The position numbers and the translations under genes were made by a program. Positions 1 through 7,426 of a stretch of 64,000 bases of DNA are shown piece after piece. Within the stretch, counting starts at the first letter, position 1; every line of letters starts with the position of its first letter. The stretch lies in NCBI GenBank assembly GCA_018606645.1, contig JAGVRI010000011.1, forward strand, positions 65,346-129,345, read 5' to 3'. This DNA comes from Chloroflexota bacterium. GTDB taxonomy: Bacteria > Chloroflexota > Anaerolineae > JAAYZQ01. The notes under the pieces were generated by a model. It saw only the letters and a list, made by a program, of their open reading frames with translations. It searched no databases and was not told where the DNA came from.

Positions 1-132
1 GCGTACCAGAGCCGGCCGTCGCCCCAAACTCGCTGCGATGCGACCAGCGGCAGGAAGGACCCCGCTTCCGTACAGGTAGGTATCGCCCTTGAACTCCCCC
101 AACCATCTGCGCGCCTGTTCTGCGTCCGTCAT
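1..132 (-). CDS. Iron-containing alcohol/glycerol dehydrogenase family protein, N-terminal fragment
   Basis: Reading the minus strand from ATG at 132 gives 44 codons that run off the left edge, so only the N-terminus is seen. The peptide contains TYLYGSGVLPAAG followed by a Gly-Arg-Arg turn and a hydrophobic strand. This is how Fe-dependent alcohol dehydrogenases and glycerol or glycerol-1-phosphate dehydrogenases begin, leading into the Rossmann-like NAD(P) half. A strong ribosome binding site (AGGGAGG on the minus strand) lies just upstream, and a good sigma-70 promoter lies 38-66 bp before the start. The metal ligands and substrate pocket lie outside the window, so the substrate cannot be judged. 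The ORF is too short for the ORF track. Confidence 0.5.
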   Translation of the reverse strand, partial: MTDAEQARRWLGEFKGDTYLYGSGVLPAAGRIAASLGRRPALVR

Positions 133-169
133 GGCTGTCCACCCTCCCTAGATCATTGCCTCCAGTCCT

Positions 170-198
170 ATAGTACCCCAGTTTCGTCGGGCTGTCAA
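170..198 (-). promoter_or_regulatory. Sigma-70-type promoter for the left-edge dehydrogenase gene
   Basis: On the minus strand TTGACA is followed by exactly 17 bp and TACTAT, pointing at the gene starting at 132. It is divergent from the arsR promoter. Between the two promoters (199-342) I see no gene or obvious repeat. Confidence 0.6.
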
Positions 199-342
199 TC
201 ACGAAAGACCAATTCTGCCAGGCATCACACCATAGTTTGACACTTTGCCGGGTATATGATTATGGAAAGCCTAATTATGTTATGTCAATGTCACACGGAA
301 AGAGGATTGTGTCCTAGCGCTTCGCAAGTGGCACCATGCGAC

Positions 343-371
343 TTGACAGATCACCCGAGTTACGGTATTAT
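343..371 (+). promoter_or_regulatory. Promoter of the arsR-arsM unit
   Basis: TTGACA at 343-348, a 17-bp spacer and TATTAT at 366-371 form a near-consensus sigma-70 promoter about 40 bp before arsR. It leaves room for an operator over the start of transcription. Confidence 0.7.
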
Positions 372-388
372 ATTGATATATTGACAAT
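372..388. promoter_or_regulatory. Candidate ArsR operator
   Basis: ATTG and CAAT half sites, 9 bp apart, form an imperfect inverted repeat immediately downstream of the -10 box and upstream of arsR. ArsR/SmtB repressors commonly bind AT-rich inverted repeats in this position, which would give autoregulation. The half sites are short, so the assignment rests mainly on position. Confidence 0.35.
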
Positions 389-411
389 CGTCTATTAATG
401 GGCAGGCGATC

Positions 412-699
412 ATGGCGGTTGATTGTGTGGAATTCTGCAAGGCAATGGCTGATGATACCCGGCAGAAGATACTGCTACTGCTGATGGATGGGGACAAGTG
501 CGTGAGCGAGATTGCGGAAGCTTTTGATCTTTCTCAACCCACGGTATCCCACCACTTGAGCATCCTTAAGCAGTATCGATTGGTCACCAGTCACAGAAAG
601 GGCAAGCTGGTCATCTATCACCTGAACCGCGAGAACCTTGTGGAGTGCTGTGGGCTGCTCATGGCCAAATTCGATGTTCAAAGTGTATGCGAAGGATAA
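412..699 (+). CDS. arsR: ArsR-family arsenic-responsive transcriptional repressor
   Basis: A 95-residue winged-helix protein, typical of ArsR/SmtB repressors. The recognition helix region reads LSQPTVSHHLSILKQ, followed by the wing KGKLVIYHLN. Known members release DNA when As(III), Sb(III) or other thiophilic metalloids bind cysteines. This one has six: C5, C9, C30, the adjacent pair C79-C80, and C93. C30 sits near the position of the E. coli ArsR cysteines, whereas a C-terminal Cys pair recalls repressors tuned to trivalent arsenicals including methylated forms. The gene lies 63 bp upstream of arsM behind a strong promoter with a possible operator, so it probably controls its own expression and that of arsM. 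Which cysteines bind arsenic is inference. Confidence 0.88.
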   Translation: MAVDCVEFCKAMADDTRQKILLLLMDGDKCVSEIAEAFDLSQPTVSHHLSILKQYRLVTSHRKGKLVIYHLNRENLVECCGLLMAKFDVQSVCEG

Positions 700-762
700 G
701 ACCCATTTGGACCAGGTAATATCTATCTCACCGAGATATCAATATCACAAAGGAGTAAAACA

Positions 763-1671
763 ATGGATCAGGAAGTAACGAGTGAGCAGATCAAAGAAGC
801 GGTTCGTGATGCTTACGGGCAGATCGCCCGCCGTTTCATCGAAGAGCCGCAGGCCCCAAAGCAGAGCTGTTGCTGCTGTCCATCGACCGAGGTCAGTTGT
901 TGCAGTCCGTCAACGGCGCCCACGGCCCAACCAGCAGCTTCTCGCCTCTATGCGGCAGAGGAGCTCTCCGATCTGCCGGAGAGCGTAACCGAGACCTCGC
1001 TGGGTTGTGGCAATCCGCTCGCCGTTGCCGGACTCCGGTCGGGCGAGGTAGTGCTGGATCTGGGGTCAGGTGGAGGCATTGACTGCTTTCTCGCCGCCAA
1101 GAAAGTTGGCCCCGAGGGACGTGTCATTGGCCTGGATATGACGCCCGAGATGATCGACCTGGCCCGGCGCAATGCTCAGGAGCTCGGTATGACGAATGTG
1201 GAGTTCCGTTTCGGCCAGATGGAAGATATCCCTTTGCCCGACGAGTCGGTGGATGTCATCATCTCCAACTGTGTGATCAATCTCTCCCCTGACAAAGATG
1301 CCGTCTTTCGCGAAGCCTATCGCGTGCTCCGCCCTGGCGGCCGGATCTGTATTTCCGACATCGTGGTAGACGGTGATCTGCCTCAGTCCATCCGTCGCCG
1401 GCTGGATGCCTGGACGGCGTGCATCTCCGGAGCGATCGATGAGTCGGTCTATCTGGCCAAGATCCGGGCAGCGGGTTTTGAGCGCGTTGAGGTAGTTTCC
1501 CGCCAGAGAAACATCGTGGACGAGTCAATCGAGTGGGATGAATTGGGGACCGCTGGCGAGAGCGATGAGGACCAAGATGCCGAGCAGTACCAGGCCCACT
1601 CTGGTCTTGGCCTCAGCGACTGGGCGAGCAGGGTGATGAGTATCAAGATCCTTGCCTACAAGCCGGCTTGA
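763..1671 (+). CDS. arsM: Arsenite S-adenosylmethionine methyltransferase ArsM
   Basis: Class I SAM-dependent methyltransferase of 302 residues that methylates As(III) to mono-, di- and trimethyl arsenicals in the cytosol. The SAM loop LDLGSGGGID is near residues 98-107, followed by VIGLDMTPEM. The family's arsenic-binding cysteines appear as C82 (in GCGNP), C170 (in SNCVINLSPD) and C220 (in TACISGA). The N-terminus carries an extra cysteine-rich stretch, CCCC at 36-39 and CC at 46-47, before a Pro/Ala-rich linker; similar clusters occur in some ArsM proteins. An AAAGGAG ribosome binding site precedes the ATG. Placement directly after arsR supports the role in arsenic detoxification. No efflux pump (arsB/acr3) or arsC lies in the window, so methylation may be the main local resistance route. 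Confidence 0.92.
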   Translation: MDQEVTSEQIKEAVRDAYGQIARRFIEEPQAPKQSCCCCPSTEVSCCSPSTAPTAQPAASRLYAAEELSDLPESVTETSLGCGNPLAVAGLRSGEVVLDLGSGGGIDCFLAAKKVGPEGRVIGLDMTPEMIDLARRNAQELGMTNVEFRFGQMEDIPLPDESVDVIISNCVINLSPDKDAVFREAYRVLRPGGRICISDIVVDGDLPQSIRRRLDAWTACISGAIDESVYLAKIRAAGFERVEVVSRQRNIVDESIEWDELGTAGESDEDQDAEQYQAHSGLGLSDWASRVMSIKILAYKPA

Positions 1672-1709
1672 GGGCATGATTTGAGTCCCTGACCTGCAAG
1701 GAGAGATGG

Positions 1710-2417
1710 ATGCCGAACCGATTACAGCACGAAACGAGCCCTTATCTGTTGCAGCACGCGGACAATCCGGTTGACTGGTACCCCTGGGGAGAAGAGGCTT
1801 TTGAGCGAGCGAGGAGGGAAGACAAACCAGTCTTTCTCAGCATTGGCTACTCCGCCTGCCATTGGTGCCACGTTATGGCTCATGAGTCATTTGAGGACTC
1901 AGCGGTTGCGGCGATCCTCAATGATCACTTTGTCAGCATCAAGGTGGACCGCGAGGAGCGGCCCGATCTCGACCAGATTTATATGATGGCCGTCCAGGCG
2001 ATAACTGGTAGCGGTGGGTGGCCGATGTCGGTCTTTCTCACTCCCGACGGCTACCCATTCTATGGAGGGACCTATTTCCCACCGTATCCGCGTTACGGCC
2101 TGCCTTCCTTCCCCCAGATCCTGTGGGCCATCGTCGATGCATGGCAAAACCGCCGCGAAGAACTGATGCGTGGAGCTCACCGTCTCATTGAGGCCCTCCA
2201 GCAGCAGACGTACGTGACCGGCTTGCAGGTCAGGGAACTGGATCCAAATGTCCTCCACTCCGCCTTTCGTGCTCTACACCTAAGCTTTGACCCGTCTTAT
2301 GGAGGCTGGGGTTCTGGGCCCAAGTTCCCCCAGCCCATGGTCCTCGAGTTCTTGCTACGGTATCACGCCTGGGCCGGCAACGGTTTGGCGCTGAAGATGG
2401 TTACCCAGACCCTGTAG
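1710..2417 (+). CDS. Thioredoxin-fold DUF255 protein (YyaL/SSP411 family), N-terminal part ending at an in-frame TAG
   Basis: Encodes 235 residues matching the N-terminus of the YyaL family (about 680 residues: thioredoxin-like domain followed by an (alpha/alpha)6 glycoside-hydrolase-like barrel). The thioredoxin-like motif is [14 protein letters not shown] with C50 and C53, followed by [10 protein letters not shown] and [13 protein letters not shown]. The barrel begins around residue 190. Reading stops at TAG (2415-2417) after MVTQTL, in the middle of a normally continuous segment. The next ORF continues in the same frame after one codon. The biochemical role of the family is not settled. 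It follows arsM by 38 bp and may be cotranscribed. The break may be a recent nonsense mutation, a sequencing error or recoding. Confidence 0.75.
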   Translation: MPNRLQHETSPYLLQHADNPVDWYPWGEEAFERARREDKPVFLSIGYSACHWCHVMAHESFEDSAVAAILNDHFVSIKVDREERPDLDQIYMMAVQAITGSGGWPMSVFLTPDGYPFYGGTYFPPYPRYGLPSFPQILWAIVDAWQNRREELMRGAHRLIEALQQQTYVTGLQVRELDPNVLHSAFRALHLSFDPSYGGWGSGPKFPQPMVLEFLLRYHAWAGNGLALKMVTQTL

Positions 2418-2420
2418 GCA

Positions 2421-3713
2421 ATGGCCCGAGGTGGGATGTACGATCAGCTCGGTGGCGGGTTTCACCGCTATTCCGTGGACAATCGGTGGCAAATCCCGCA
2501 CTTTGAGAAGATGTTGTACGATGAGTCACAACTGGCCCGCGTCTATCTGCACGCCTGGCAGGTCACCAGCAACGAGTTCTTCCGTATGATCACTGAGGAG
2601 ATTCTGGATTATGTCGTGCGGGAAGTGACCGACCCGGCCGGCGGCTTTTACTCAACCCAAGATGCCGACAGCGAGGGTGAGGAGGGCAAGTTCTTTCTCT
2701 GGACGCCGGACGAGATCGGCGAGGTCTTGGGCGACAAGGCCGAGACCTTCATGGTTGCCTACGGCGTCACCCCAGGCGGCAACTTTGAGGGCAAGAACAT
2801 CCTGCAATTCGTCGCCGACCTCGAGCAGCGCCCTGCCCTGGCCGAGGCACGTCGCAAGCTTTTCGACGCCCGCGAGCAGCGCATCCGCCCCGGTCGTGAT
2901 GAGAAGGTTCAGACATCGTGGAACGGGCTGATGCTGGCCGCCTTTGCCGAAGCGGCGCGGGCCCTTGGCCGCACGGACTACCGCCTGGTGGCTGAGCGCA
3001 ACGCGGATTTCCTCTTGCAGGAGCTAAGACAGGAGAATGGACGGTTGCTGCATGTGTGGACTGCGGGCGAGGTCGGGTTCAACGGATACCTAGAGGATTA
3101 TGCTTGCCTGATAGAGGGCCTGCTGGAGCTGTATCAGACCACCTTTGAGCCCCGCTGGTTCATGGCCGCCCGAGAACTGGCCAAGACGATGATCACCCAC
3201 TTTCAGGCTCCCGGAGGAGGCTTTTACGATACCAGCGACGACCATGAGACCCTGATCATTCGCCCTCGCGACCTCCAGGACAATGCTACGCCCTCGGGCA
3301 ATGCCATGTCCATCACCGCCCTGCTCAAGCTGGCCGGGCTCACGAATGACATGCGTTATGTCGACATCGCTCACCAGGCATTGACAGAGATGCAGCCGAT
3401 GATGGCCCAGTATCCGCTGGGCTTTGGCCAGTGGCTCCAGGCGTTGAGCTATGCCCTCTCGCAACCCCGTGAGATCGCCATTGTTGGGGATCCGCAGGCT
3501 CCTGGCACGCAAGCTCTACTGCGCATTGTTCGCGACGGCTACCGGCCCTTCCAGGTAGTAGCCTTGGGGGTGCCCGCCGCAGAACCCCTCGCCATCCCAC
3601 TACTGCAAGGCCGCGGGCTAGTGGATGGGCAAGCCGCAGCCTATGTCTGTCGCAATTTCACCTGTCAGGCGCCGGTCACGCAGCCAGAGGGGTTACGGTC
3701 ACGGCTGGAGTAG
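2421..3713 (+). CDS. DUF255/YyaL family protein, C-terminal part (continuation after the in-frame stop)
   Basis: 430 residues in the same frame as the preceding ORF, beginning at the family motif MARGGMYDQLGGGFHRYSVD and containing IPHFEKMLYD, STQDADSEGEEGKFF and QTSWNGLMLAAFAEAAR. These are hallmarks of the alpha-barrel of YyaL/SSP411 proteins. Together with the upstream part and the stop codon the total is about 667 codons, full length for the family, so nothing but one codon is missing. There is no convincing ribosome binding site before ATG 2421, so independent translation would need reinitiation. Reading both halves as one broken or recoded gene spanning 1710-3713 is the simplest view. 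Confidence 0.72.
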   Translation: MARGGMYDQLGGGFHRYSVDNRWQIPHFEKMLYDESQLARVYLHAWQVTSNEFFRMITEEILDYVVREVTDPAGGFYSTQDADSEGEEGKFFLWTPDEIGEVLGDKAETFMVAYGVTPGGNFEGKNILQFVADLEQRPALAEARRKLFDAREQRIRPGRDEKVQTSWNGLMLAAFAEAARALGRTDYRLVAERNADFLLQELRQENGRLLHVWTAGEVGFNGYLEDYACLIEGLLELYQTTFEPRWFMAARELAKTMITHFQAPGGGFYDTSDDHETLIIRPRDLQDNATPSGNAMSITALLKLAGLTNDMRYVDIAHQALTEMQPMMAQYPLGFGQWLQALSYALSQPREIAIVGDPQAPGTQALLRIVRDGYRPFQVVALGVPAAEPLAIPLLQGRGLVDGQAAAYVCRNFTCQAPVTQPEGLRSRLE

Positions 3714-3735
3714 GGCTCACCCACCACAAACAAAT

Positions 3736-3774
3736 CTAGAACCCGAAGGCTCACAACAAGCCTTCGGGTTCTAG
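3736..3774. terminator. Bidirectional terminator hairpin between convergent genes
   Basis: A perfect 16-bp stem (CTAGAACCCGAAGGCT and its complement) with a 7-base loop. It sits between the plus-strand DUF255 gene and the minus-strand glutamate-synthase cluster. There is no T-run on either side, so it may work as a bidirectional block or RNA-stabilising hairpin. Confidence 0.6.
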
Positions 3775-4005
3775 CGTAGTCCAGTACCCGCACGGCGTGA
3801 GTTCAGTCATATATTGCACTGTATATCAAACCACGCCACACCTTGCCATTGTGCACAACAGGGCGCGATGTCACGGCACCAGCCGGGCTGCAGGTATGAT
3901 GCCTTGCGTATCGGATTGTGCACCCCACTCCAAAAACTGATCGGTGACAATGCACAGCCTGGTGGCTGAACGCAATTCAGTTCTCTAACCCCGACCTGGC
4001 GCGAT
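3775..4005. other. Gene-free stretch
   Basis: Between the hairpin and the end of the glutamate-synthase-like gene I see no credible coding sequence, RNA gene or repeat. An 80-codon minus-strand ORF here overlaps the C-terminus of the neighbouring gene in another frame and has no recognisable features. Confidence 0.4.
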
Positions 4006-5550
4006 CTACCTGCCGTTCTCCCAAATCGATAGCTTTTTTTCGTAGCCAATGAGCTTCAGGCCAGTAACGGCTGCAATGTTCGGCTCCATGGCCCGAAGGT
4101 CTTCTTCGCTCAGGTCTCGGATATCGTCATGGCCAGAAAGCATGGTCAGGATCTTGAGCTCTTCGGCGGTGGCTTTGATGAAATTGGCCAGCCGTTGACC
4201 GGCCTCGACCGGGTTGAGCCGGGCGCGCAGTACAGGATCTTGAGACGTGATGCCGTACGGACACCGGCCGACATGGCACGCCATACACGCCCGGCACCCC
4301 ATCGCGATCTCGGCCGCCGCACCAAACCCTACACCATCGGCTCCCATAGCCAAGGCTTTGTAGGCATCCAGACCGTTGCGCATTCCACCCAAGATGAAGA
4401 GTTTGACTTTGCGATGGACCCCCAGGTCTTTGAGCGCTCGCACTGCCGGCGGGATCAGGGCCACGGTTGGAATGCCCACCCCCTGAGTCACCACCGCCGG
4501 CGAAGCCCCTGTACCGCCCACGAGGCCATCTAGCGAAATGGCATCGGCTCCCGCCTCCACACAGGCCGCCACATCCTCGTACGGCCGGCTGGGTCCCAGC
4601 TTGAACAGGATCGGAACCTGATAGTCAGTAATATCGCGCAGGAAGGCAACCATGCGCTTCATGTCTTCCAGATCCTGGACATCGTAATAGCGACAAGGGG
4701 AGAGCGCATCGCTGCCGATGGGAACCCCTCGCACCGCGGCGATTTCCTCGGTGACTTTGGCTCCCAGCAGGTGACCGCCCATACCTGGCTTGGCTCCCTG
4801 GCCGATTTTAATTTCAACCCCATCGCCGGCACGAACATAGTCGGCGGAAACTCCCCATCGCCCTGTGGACCACTGGACGATCAGATAGCCACCCGGCTCC
4901 CATCGCCTGAGTGTTCGTTCTTCGTTCTCATAGCCCTTGATCAACCACGTTTCATCCCGAACCAATCCACCCTCGCCGGTGTTGCTGATGATACCCGTCA
5001 TCGCCGCGCCGATGGCCAATGCCATCCTGGCCTCCTTCGACAAGGCACCGAACGACATAGCAGGAAACAGGAACGGATAGCGCAAGCGGATCGGCCTTTC
5101 GCAAGTGTCCTCACCGATCACGACCTCCAGGTTGCACTCTTCGCGGTACTTGTCACGGGGAGCCGGAGATGCGATCTGGGAAGGCACGACGGTAATGTTA
5201 TCAAAACTGGGCCAATAGCCGCCCATCGTTCCAAAGCCGCGCAACATATACTCGCCAGTCAGCGACTTGTAATGGATCTCTTCCACTTGAGGAAAGGTCC
5301 ACGGCGAGCGGACCAGGAACTCTGACTCGGCAGGGTTAATGCGAATCGCATCCTCTGGACAGAACTCGGAGCAGATCCGACATCCAACGCAGGCATTGTA
5401 GTTCTGGACGCGCACTTGACCAAGCTGGTCAATGGCGTAGACGTCATAGGGACATACCTCAACACAGGTAGCACATTTACCCGGCATCCTGGCGTTGATG
5501 CATCGGTCCTTCATGATCGTTACGCAGAAGGTTCCGTTTACTGGTGGCAT
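4006..5550 (-). CDS. Archaeal-type glutamate synthase FMN domain protein with N-terminal ferredoxin domain
   Basis: 514 residues. Residues about 10-75 carry two [4Fe-4S] motifs (CATCVEVCPYD and CVGCRICSEFCPED). The rest matches the central FMN/Fe-S catalytic domain of glutamate synthase as found in split archaeal GltB proteins: IKIGQGAKPGMGGHL, GLVGGTGASP, LGGMRNGLDA, and a cluster-binding segment CRACMACHVGRCPYGI. In true glutamate synthases this TIM barrel reduces 2-iminoglutarate made from 2-oxoglutarate and channelled ammonia. It is the last gene of a five-gene minus-strand operon with the GXGXG module directly upstream. No class II glutaminase module is present in the window, so the nitrogen donor and even the amino-acid product are uncertain. 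Start chosen at ATG 5550 with AAGGAGG five bases before it. Confidence 0.8.
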   Translation of the reverse strand: MPPVNGTFCVTIMKDRCINARMPGKCATCVEVCPYDVYAIDQLGQVRVQNYNACVGCRICSEFCPEDAIRINPAESEFLVRSPWTFPQVEEIHYKSLTGEYMLRGFGTMGGYWPSFDNITVVPSQIASPAPRDKYREECNLEVVIGEDTCERPIRLRYPFLFPAMSFGALSKEARMALAIGAAMTGIISNTGEGGLVRDETWLIKGYENEERTLRRWEPGGYLIVQWSTGRWGVSADYVRAGDGVEIKIGQGAKPGMGGHLLGAKVTEEIAAVRGVPIGSDALSPCRYYDVQDLEDMKRMVAFLRDITDYQVPILFKLGPSRPYEDVAACVEAGADAISLDGLVGGTGASPAVVTQGVGIPTVALIPPAVRALKDLGVHRKVKLFILGGMRNGLDAYKALAMGADGVGFGAAAEIAMGCRACMACHVGRCPYGITSQDPVLRARLNPVEAGQRLANFIKATAEELKILTMLSGHDDIRDLSEEDLRAMEPNIAAVTGLKLIGYEKKLSIWENGR

Positions 5551-5598
5551 GAGATCCTCCTTTCGGTGTGTGGCATGTCAGCTCGTTGTGGAATGCCC

Positions 5599-6267
5599 CT
5601 ACCTGGTTGGTTTGCTCTTGTAAAAGGGCCTTTCCGATAAGCGCACGATCTTCTGAAAATCGGCAGGATCGGCCTGGATGCCGTATTCTTCCAGGTAACC
5701 ACGCAACTTGGCGACATCGTCCGGCATCATCTCTTGAACACGCGTATTGTGTCCCAGGCTGGCCCATTGACCCCGGATATAGATATTGCCCCGAATCAGA
5801 TAATTGCCCAGGTTTTTTCCTGCGTCGCCAACGATGATCAAGTCGCCAGCGAGCATATAAGTGGCCACTTCATCCCCCACATCCCCGGCGACGAGGATCG
5901 TGGCTCCTTTGTTCATCACCGCTGTAAAGTCGCCAGCATGGCCGTAGACAACGATCGTCCCCCCGTAGCAATAGGCTCCCGCGCCATAGCCACAGTCTCC
6001 TTCGACTAACACGTACCCACGCGTCATATTGTCGGCTAGATAGCGGCCAGCATTGCCCGTCACTCGGAGTGTCGCTCCGTCGTTCAGTACTCCCAGATAG
6101 TCGCCGCTGTCCCCGTGAATGGTGATCTTGCCGGTCTTCAACCCCCCGCACAGCCCGTGCAAGTGCGCGGCATTCTTGATAACGATCTCGCCATCGGAGA
6201 GGCACGATTTCAGCTCCGCGCTGACGGTGCGCAGGTCTTTGTCCTTAGCATTGAGTACACGTGACAT
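5599..6267 (-). CDS. Glutamate synthase alpha-subunit GXGXG domain protein
   Basis: 222 residues when started at the ATG at 6267; the ORF track begins 21 codons earlier, but GGAGG lies upstream of 6267 and the family begins about here. The core is a right-handed beta-helix of repeated G-D-x-G units (HGDSGDYLG, TGNAGRYLA, EGDCGYGAG, YGHAGDFTA, AGDVGDEVA, VGDAGKNLG). This is the C-terminal structural domain of glutamate synthase large subunits, also found as a separate protein in archaea and as the FwdC/MgsB type of subunit. It should form a complex with the FMN-domain protein encoded 48 bp downstream. Its start overlaps the end of the FrhB-like gene by 23 bp, implying translational coupling. 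Confidence 0.82.
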   Translation of the reverse strand: MSRVLNAKDKDLRTVSAELKSCLSDGEIVIKNAAHLHGLCGGLKTGKITIHGDSGDYLGVLNDGATLRVTGNAGRYLADNMTRGYVLVEGDCGYGAGAYCYGGTIVVYGHAGDFTAVMNKGATILVAGDVGDEVATYMLAGDLIIVGDAGKNLGNYLIRGNIYIRGQWASLGHNTRVQEMMPDDVAKLRGYLEEYGIQADPADFQKIVRLSERPFYKSKPTR

Positions 6268-7426
6268 GGCAGATCGCTTCCTCCGCTTGCAATGATTCAG
6301 TTGCCCTCGCCACTTCGTACAGACGGACAAATGTTCGTTTCGCCTCGACCCGTTTCCGTGGCTCGGTTAGGGCATCAAGCATCATGACCATCAGGCTGTC
6401 AAAAGCCTGAGCTCGCTTGCGCCGCTCCTTTTCCTCGCTGGCCTGGCGGAGCGCCGCCTGATTGACTTCCTCACTGGCTTCCAGCAACCCAAAATCGATC
6501 GCGTTGCGCAGGCAGATTTCGCCGGCCAGAGTCCGGGTGATCACGGTGCAGAACCCCTCTTTCGCGCCAACGGTGCCGACAGCCAGGTCGGCTGAGTCGC
6601 CGAGATAATCGTCACAGCGCGCGCACCCACGCCGGGTGCAGCTCTCCACTTTCCACAGCGGCACTTCCTTGTTGGAACTGTCCCACAAGGTAACCAAAAG
6701 GCGATCATCTCGGGGCCGGACCTCCAGGCGTTTCACTTTCTGGAGGTCTATACCCAACTCCTCGGCCAGCACACTGTTGATCGTCGTGGGGTGGTATACG
6801 CCAGTACAGAACATTGCAATACTTAACCGTGCTGTCTTGCGGTACGGAGCAAGCCGCTCGTTCGTCGTAGATCGTAGCTTCCTCAGCGCCTGGCTCACAC
6901 AAGGGGTGCCCACAATGGCCAGGTCCTGCAGCTTCCTGCCAAAGACAGCATCATTCAGTATGCTGAGGGTAGGCGCCCATAGGTAGGGCATTGCCAATGT
7001 ATCCATGATCTCGCCAACAGTGGTCAGGACCTTGGGAACCGCCTCGAGTCGCCAGGGATCCATGTCGGTGAGGATGGCTCCGTCGATGAGGCCCGCCGAA
7101 AGGGCACTCACCAACAAGTACCGGATCACATCGCTTGGCTCGCCAGACTGAACCACGCCCCGTGTTCTGACCGAAACCACACGCCACGGCCTCAGGGTAG
7201 GCCACTCATCCTCCAGGCGTGGACAGGCTTCCTCGCAGAATTGTGGGCAAAACGAGCAGCTATCAAGTGTACCCCAAGACAGTCCTAGCGTTTTCTCCCT
7301 TTTCTCCAGAGCAGGAGACTCGTCGCTACCCCAGAACAACATGCCTTTGGCACACAGGGCAACACACTGCCCACAGCCAGCGCAGCGCTCCAGGGCCCAG
7401 ACCTCCTTCTCTAAGCGTTTCGACAT
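6245..7426 (-). CDS. FrhB-like iron-sulfur flavoprotein (coenzyme F420 hydrogenase/dehydrogenase beta-subunit family)
   Basis: 393 residues. An N-terminal [4Fe-4S] motif CAGCGQCVALC (15-25) and a second Cys-rich patch CSFCPQFCEEAC precede the FrhB core: the region around IVGTPCVSQALRKLR, a YRKTARLSIAMFCTG segment, then CTRRGCARCDDYLGDSADLAVG. These proteins bind FAD and Fe-S clusters and pass electrons to or from F420, ferredoxin or another carrier. The gene overlaps the upstream ferredoxin/MvhD fusion by 16 bp and the downstream GXGXG gene by 23 bp, so the three are almost certainly one complex. A GGGAGG ribosome binding site precedes ATG 7426. The electron donor cannot be told from sequence; an F420 role would require F420 biosynthesis elsewhere in the genome. 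Confidence 0.8.
   Translation of the reverse strand: MSKRLEKEVWALERCAGCGQCVALCAKGMLFWGSDESPALEKREKTLGLSWGTLDSCSFCPQFCEEACPRLEDEWPTLRPWRVVSVRTRGVVQSGEPSDVIRYLLVSALSAGLIDGAILTDMDPWRLEAVPKVLTTVGEIMDTLAMPYLWAPTLSILNDAVFGRKLQDLAIVGTPCVSQALRKLRSTTNERLAPYRKTARLSIAMFCTGVYHPTTINSVLAEELGIDLQKVKRLEVRPRDDRLLVTLWDSSNKEVPLWKVESCTRRGCARCDDYLGDSADLAVGTVGAKEGFCTVITRTLAGEICLRNAIDFGLLEASEEVNQAALRQASEEKERRKRAQAFDSLMVMMLDALTEPRKRVEAKRTFVRLYEVARATESLQAEEAICHVTCTQC

Noticed and set aside
3807-4049. 80-codon minus-strand ORF after the DUF255 gene
   Set aside because: It overlaps the C-terminus of the glutamate-synthase-like gene in another frame, has no ribosome binding site, and has an atypical composition.
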